A DNA stretch of 9,337 bases from Candidatus Altimarinota bacterium (GTDB taxonomy: Bacteria; Patescibacteriota; Gracilibacteria; Absconditabacterales; Absconditicoccaceae). Positions within the stretch are counted from its first letter, which is position 1. The number at the start of each line of letters is the position of its first letter. The position numbers were made by a program, and so were the translations under genes. Shown here one piece after another: positions 6,210-9,337 of this stretch. The notes below the pieces were generated by a model that was not told the DNA's origin, searched no databases, and saw only the letters and a list, made by a program, of their open reading frames with translations. The DNA is taken from contig WFMP01000227.1 of NCBI GenBank assembly GCA_015489035.1, positions 1-9,337 of the forward strand, given 5' to 3'.

Positions 6210-9102
6210 AATAATAGTTGTATCAAGATGCGAAAATAAAGCACTCAAAGAAACACGAAAAATTATAGATACATTTGGACAAAGAATAAGTGATAAAAGT
6301 TGGGAAATGCTTATTACTAAAGAAGGTTTGCAATTTTTAATAAATAAATTGCGAAAAACAGCTAGAAAAAATACAGCAATTGCAATATATTATTTAAAAG
6401 AAAATAGAATGAGATTCTACACAATAATAGGGAATAAAAAAGAGTTTGGAAACAACGGTGCGTGTCCTGTTTCAACTACTAGTAAAATACACAGTAGTTT
6501 TAAAGATAAAACCGATTATCAAAATATGCAAGATTATCAAAATATAATGGAATTTATAGGCTATTGTCATGATTTAGGAAAAGTAAGTGGATTTTTTCAA
6601 GAAAAATTAAATGGAAAAGCAACAAAAGATATTTTTAGACATGAATTTCTTACAATATTACTTTTACTCTATCCAAATATAAAAGAATTAAAAACAAAAA
6701 TTGCAAGCACAGTAGAAAGTAAAAAATTTATTATAAATAAAGAAAATACTAGGAATAAAATAATCATTTTTTGTTGTAAAATAATTGCATCACATCATAA
6801 ATTATCAACTGCAAACAATGAAAATAATTTAGATTTTAACAATCTCATAATTATAGAAGAAACAACAATATCAAAAAAAGATATAGAGAAATTATTAAAA
6901 TATTTTAACAAGAATGAGTTTAAAACAATGCTGCAAATAAAAGAGCATTTATACAATAAAATTAAAGATTTAGATGTAAAGCTCGACTTGCCTCATTTTT
7001 TTTATTTTAGAAACGCTCTAATGTTAGCAGATCACTATTGCTCTTCAAAAACATATAATAAGCCCATTTTAGAAGATGAATTGTTAGCAAAAAGCAAAGA
7101 ATATGGCTTAATGCCTCTTCATTCACATTTATACAGTGTTTCAAAAATGAGTAGATTTATAATTGATGATTTCACAAAATATAAAAATAATAACAAATTT
7201 CTGTACTTAGCTACTAATGAATTAGAAAATATTTTAAAACCGTCAAGAGGTTCTTTTATATGGCAAAATAATAGTACAAAAGAGATGTTAAAATCTTCAA
7301 AAGAAAATGATAATCCCAATTTAATTATACTTGGTGCTAAAACTGGTGCAGGTAAAACAAGAATGGCATTAAGACTAATGATAGAACTTAATAAAGAGAA
7401 AGAGCTTAGATTAAATGTGTTGTTAGGATTAAGAACCTTAACAACACAAACAGCAGTTAATTATAGAGAAATGCTTGACATTCATGATGATATGCTAGCA
7501 TTGATAGTTGGGGAAAATGACTTAATTTTAGAAGATAAACAAGAAGAAATTGATGAAAATAATGACAATTTTAATAATGATGATAATTTTTTATTAGAAA
7601 ATGGAACTATAGATAACAGATTGTCAAAATATATTTTACTTGGTGCAAATTCTATAAAAAAACAAAAATTAATTTCAACACCAATAGTAATTTCTACAAT
7701 AGATTATCTAATTACAGGTGCAGACTGGAGAAAGTCAAAACATCTCTTTCCACAATTAAGATTAATGAGTAGTGATTTAATTATTGATGAAGTCGATATG
7801 TATGACGATAAACAACTAGCGCATATATTAAAATTAGTCTATCTAACAGGGCTTTTTGGAAGAAATATAATTGCAACAACAGCAACAATCTCTCCTGTTT
7901 TAGCTGAAGAGATAAAAAAATATTTTTATAGAGGAGTGCAAGATTATAATAATTATAGAGGAATAAATAATAGACAAATAAATGTTCACTATTTAAGTGA
8001 TATTTACAATAAAAGTGATATTTTAGAAGATGAAAATTACTCTTTTTTTGAAAAAAATATGGTAGAAGCTTCAAAAAATTTAGTAGATGAAATCCATAAA
8101 ATTAAAATAGTGAAAAATAATGGTCTAACAGAAAATATATTAAATTATATTCTGCAACTTCACCAAATAAATTTATGTAAAACAGATAAATTTAATTATT
8201 CTATAGGACTGTTAAGAGTTCAAGAAGTAAAACAAGGTTTTGACATTTTAGAATTTTTACTTAGGGATGATAACATATTCTTTTTTGAAGAAAAAAAGAT
8301 AAAAGTAAATTTCATCTTCTATCATGCTAGATTGCTTTTAGCAGTGAGAAAAAAGATAGAATTAGAATTAGATAAAGCACTCTATAGAAAATCAAATCAA
8401 GACAATTTTTTAAATTCAAATATTTTTAAAGACAATTTCACAGATGGTTATGATGACTATATTACTATAGTAATAGCTTCTCCTGTTGAAGAAGTAGGAA
8501 GAGATCATGATTTTGATTGGGGATTAATTGAGCCTTCAAATTCAAGATCAATAATACAATCAATAGGGCGAATAAATAGACATAGACAAAGAAATATAAC
8601 CAAACCAAATGCTTATGTTTTTGATGAAATGTTTAAAAATATAAAGAAAAAGATAAAGAAAAAAGATAAAAAAGATTTTTCGATTTTTGAACAAAATTGT
8701 AGTGCAAAAAATATTTTTAATCCAGAAAAAGGCACACAACCATATAAAGAAAATGAGGCATTAAAACGAGCTTTTAATAATATTTATATTTTTAATACAG
8801 TAGATGATTTTCCTATGTCTCAAGATGTAACAACTGATAATTTTAGAACTGAAAACGAACAAACAGAATATAGATATGATTTAGAAAATTCCTGTTTTAA
8901 GCAATTAGATGAATACAATAAACTAGTCGATACAAATTTAAAAGAATATTTTATAAAAAATGAAAATTATTCATTTATTAATGAAGAAACTTTTAATAAA
9001 TTAATGGAACAATATAATATAAATGATACTAAAAATTTAAAAACAATGCGCTATAAAAGCACAAAAGATATTATTTTTAGTAAGGTTTTTGGAGTAATTT
9101 AA
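6199..9102 (+). CDS. cas3f: Cas2-Cas3 fusion: adaptation subunit and helicase-nuclease
   Basis: The 967-aa protein is the Cas2-Cas3 fusion diagnostic of type I-F. The Cas2 part (about 1-95) shows RCENKALKETRKIID and LRKTARKNTAIAIYYL, close to the Pseudomonas sequence. In the family it bridges Cas1 dimers. The HD nuclease part follows: His124-Asp125 in GYCHDLGK, His148 in FRHEF, His199-His200 in ASHHK and Asp278 in LADHY. The superfamily-2 helicase has Walker A GAKTGAGKT (379-387), the DEVD box (530-533), TTATISP (560-566) and QSIGRINRHR (787-796), preceded by SPVEEVGRDHDFDWG (761-775). All catalytic motifs appear intact. It is about 100 residues shorter than the 1076-aa Pseudomonas protein. 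An Asn/Asp/Glu-rich segment at 447-466 looks like a flexible loop. Two ATGs are adjacent; the second (6202) has the better spacing from AAAGAG (6191-6196), and either overlaps cas1. Confidence 0.97.
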   Translation: MMYKIIVVSRCENKALKETRKIIDTFGQRISDKSWEMLITKEGLQFLINKLRKTARKNTAIAIYYLKENRMRFYTIIGNKKEFGNNGACPVSTTSKIHSSFKDKTDYQNMQDYQNIMEFIGYCHDLGKVSGFFQEKLNGKATKDIFRHEFLTILLLLYPNIKELKTKIASTVESKKFIINKENTRNKIIIFCCKIIASHHKLSTANNENNLDFNNLIIIEETTISKKDIEKLLKYFNKNEFKTMLQIKEHLYNKIKDLDVKLDLPHFFYFRNALMLADHYCSSKTYNKPILEDELLAKSKEYGLMPLHSHLYSVSKMSRFIIDDFTKYKNNNKFLYLATNELENILKPSRGSFIWQNNSTKEMLKSSKENDNPNLIILGAKTGAGKTRMALRLMIELNKEKELRLNVLLGLRTLTTQTAVNYREMLDIHDDMLALIVGENDLILEDKQEEIDENNDNFNNDDNFLLENGTIDNRLSKYILLGANSIKKQKLISTPIVISTIDYLITGADWRKSKHLFPQLRLMSSDLIIDEVDMYDDKQLAHILKLVYLTGLFGRNIIATTATISPVLAEEIKKYFYRGVQDYNNYRGINNRQINVHYLSDIYNKSDILEDENYSFFEKNMVEASKNLVDEIHKIKIVKNNGLTENILNYILQLHQINLCKTDKFNYSIGLLRVQEVKQGFDILEFLLRDDNIFFFEEKKIKVNFIFYHARLLLAVRKKIELELDKALYRKSNQDNFLNSNIFKDNFTDGYDDYITIVIASPVEEVGRDHDFDWGLIEPSNSRSIIQSIGRINRHRQRNITKPNAYVFDEMFKNIKKKIKKKDKKDFSIFEQNCSAKNIFNPEKGTQPYKENEALKRAFNNIYIFNTVDDFPMSQDVTTDNFRTENEQTEYRYDLENSCFKQLDEYNKLVDTNLKEYFIKNENYSFINEETFNKLMEQYNINDTKNLKTMRYKSTKDIIFSKVFGVI

Positions 9103-9113
9103 TTTAATTTTAG

Positions 9114-9129
9114 TATGATTATAAAATAT
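9114..9129 (+). promoter_or_regulatory. Candidate -10 region for the crRNA-like transcript
   Basis: TATGAT (9114-9119) and TATAAA (9120-9125) lie just after the cas2-3 stop and 4-10 nt before the first degenerate repeat. The geometry copies the main array, where TACAAT ends 6 nt before its first repeat, and both places contain TGAT in the -10 region. No convincing -35 is visible. The RNA could alternatively be cut by Cas6f from the cas1-cas2-3 mRNA. Confidence 0.35.
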
Positions 9130-9157
9130 ATTTACTGCCGTGTAGGTGGTTTAGGAA
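9130..9157 (+). repeat. Degenerate CRISPR repeat 1, inverted relative to the array
   Basis: This 28-nt copy matches the crRNA-sense array repeat at 25 of 28 positions. All three changes are A to G (positions 8, 13 and 26). The stem becomes CUGCC/GGUGG, still 5 bp but with two wobbles (U7-G19 and G8-U18), and the loop is GUGUA. The change at 26 alters the handle from UUUAGAAA to UUUAGGAA. It appears still cleavable by Cas6f. Confidence 0.93.
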
Positions 9158-9183
9158 TTATTTTTCATTTTTAATGAATATAT

Positions 9184-9211
9184 ATATACCACTGGATAAG
9201 TGGTTTTAACT
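9184..9211 (+). repeat. Degenerate CRISPR repeat 2, with compensatory stem change
   Basis: This copy matches the crRNA-sense repeat at 19 of 28 positions, but the changes preserve the hairpin. The stem is CCACU/AGUGG with loop GGAUA. C7-G19 replaces a wobble, and U10-A16 replaces C10-G16, a paired substitution. Position 5-21 adds an A-U pair, giving the perfect inverted repeat ACCACT-GGATA-AGTGGT at 9188-9204. GTGGTTT after the loop is retained, while the 3' handle is not conserved. As the terminal repeat it needs only the stem. Confidence 0.7.
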
Positions 9212-9215
9212 TTTT
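9188..9215 (+). terminator. Possible terminator formed by repeat 2
   Basis: The 6-bp hairpin ACCACT-GGATA-AGTGGT (9188-9204) is followed by TTTAACTTTTT. It could act as a weak intrinsic terminator for cas1-cas2-3 and the crRNA-like RNA as well as a Cas6f site. The stem is short for an efficient terminator. Confidence 0.4.
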
Positions 9216-9337
9216 ATACACCAAATTAACACTACTATAATTCAGATTATAAACCGATCCTCAAGCGAAAAATCGACTTGAAAATGAAAAAAAATTCTAT
9301 GTCAGCCACCAAAAGTAACACCTAGCTACAGCTCCAA
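9212..9337. other. Non-coding right end with a hairpin and a composition change
   Basis: No gene of convincing length is present. A bulged inverted repeat, TCAAGCGA-AAAA-TCGACTTGA (9261-9281), lies in the middle, and a TATAAT at 9236-9241 could belong to a downstream gene. The last roughly 36 bases (from about 9302) have near-even GC content, unlike the very AT-rich DNA before them, and end AGCTACAGCTCC. This may be the edge of a mobile element or of a neighbouring gene, but I cannot identify it. Confidence 0.4.

Larger units (their letters stand above)
9130..9211 (+). ncRNA. Putative crRNA-like autoregulatory guide (degenerate mini-CRISPR)
   Basis: Two degenerate repeats enclose a 26-nt pseudo-spacer (9158-9183), starting 27 nt after the cas2-3 stop codon. 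The crRNA sense is plus, opposite to the main array. Cas6f cutting after both stems would give a small RNA with handle UUUAGGAA, the 26-nt guide and a 3' stem-loop. The guide matches the cas1/csy1 intergenic region at 22 of 26 positions beside a CC PAM. It would therefore load the Csy complex and direct it to its own promoters. The 26-nt length is exactly one 6-nt Csy3 step shorter than the normal 32. Related known guides are CreA in toxin-antitoxin modules and Cas-autorepressing CreR RNAs. No toxin gene is visible, which favours an autorepressor over a CreTA-like module. Transcription is unproven. Confidence 0.7.

Noticed and set aside
9130..9211. Interpreting the right-hand repeats as an ordinary second CRISPR array.
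   Set aside because: There are only two copies, both degenerate, with a 26-nt instead of 32-nt spacer and no leader resembling the main one beyond the -10 geometry.
9212..9337. A toxin gene next to the guide RNA, as in CreTA modules.
   Set aside because: The only ATG frame seen (from 9284) is 13 codons without toxin-like features. A gene beyond the window cannot be excluded, but the guide's best target is the cas promoter region.

Overview
The window holds an almost complete type I-F CRISPR-Cas locus from a very AT-rich bacterium. Arg codons are mostly AGA and A/T dominates synonymous sites. This, with A-rich ribosome-binding sites, would suit a low-GC proteobacterium, for example an Arcobacter-like member of the Campylobacterota. 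No housekeeping gene is present to fix the taxon.

Layout from left to right. (1) Positions 1-980 hold a CRISPR array, cut by the left window edge, with 28-nt repeats and 32-nt spacers; its crRNA sense is the minus strand. (2) Positions 981-1195 hold the leader, with a promoter abutting the first repeat. (3) On the minus strand lie the effector genes cas6f, csy3 (cas7f), csy2 (cas5f) and csy1 (cas8f). They are tightly packed and transcribed towards the array in the order csy1-csy2-csy3-cas6f. (4) Positions 5099-5243 form a 145-bp divergent promoter region. (5) On the plus strand lie cas1 and a cas2-cas3 fusion, overlapping by 11 nt. (6) Positions 9103-9337 are non-coding and contain two degenerate repeat copies enclosing a 26-nt pseudo-spacer, then a short stretch of clearly different base composition at the window end.

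How the genes work together: Cas1 and Cas2-3 insert spacers next to the leader. Cas6f cuts the array transcript at the repeat stem-loop. Csy1, Csy2, Csy3 and Cas6f form the crRNA surveillance complex, and the Cas3 part of Cas2-3 degrades the bound target.

The main find is the mini-CRISPR after cas2-3. Its pseudo-spacer matches the divergent cas promoter region at 22 of 26 positions (protospacer 5169-5194, minus-strand sense). The match sits next to a 5'-CC PAM, which is the known type I-F PAM. The first 13 positions match except position 6, and another mismatch is at 18; both are positions where type I crRNA bases are flipped out and not read. The protospacer lies between the candidate cas1 and csy1 promoters. 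I infer a crRNA-like guide that directs the surveillance complex to repress its own operons, comparable in principle to the CreA and CreR guides and the long tracrRNA of Cas9 systems. This rests on sequence only; expression and repression are untested.
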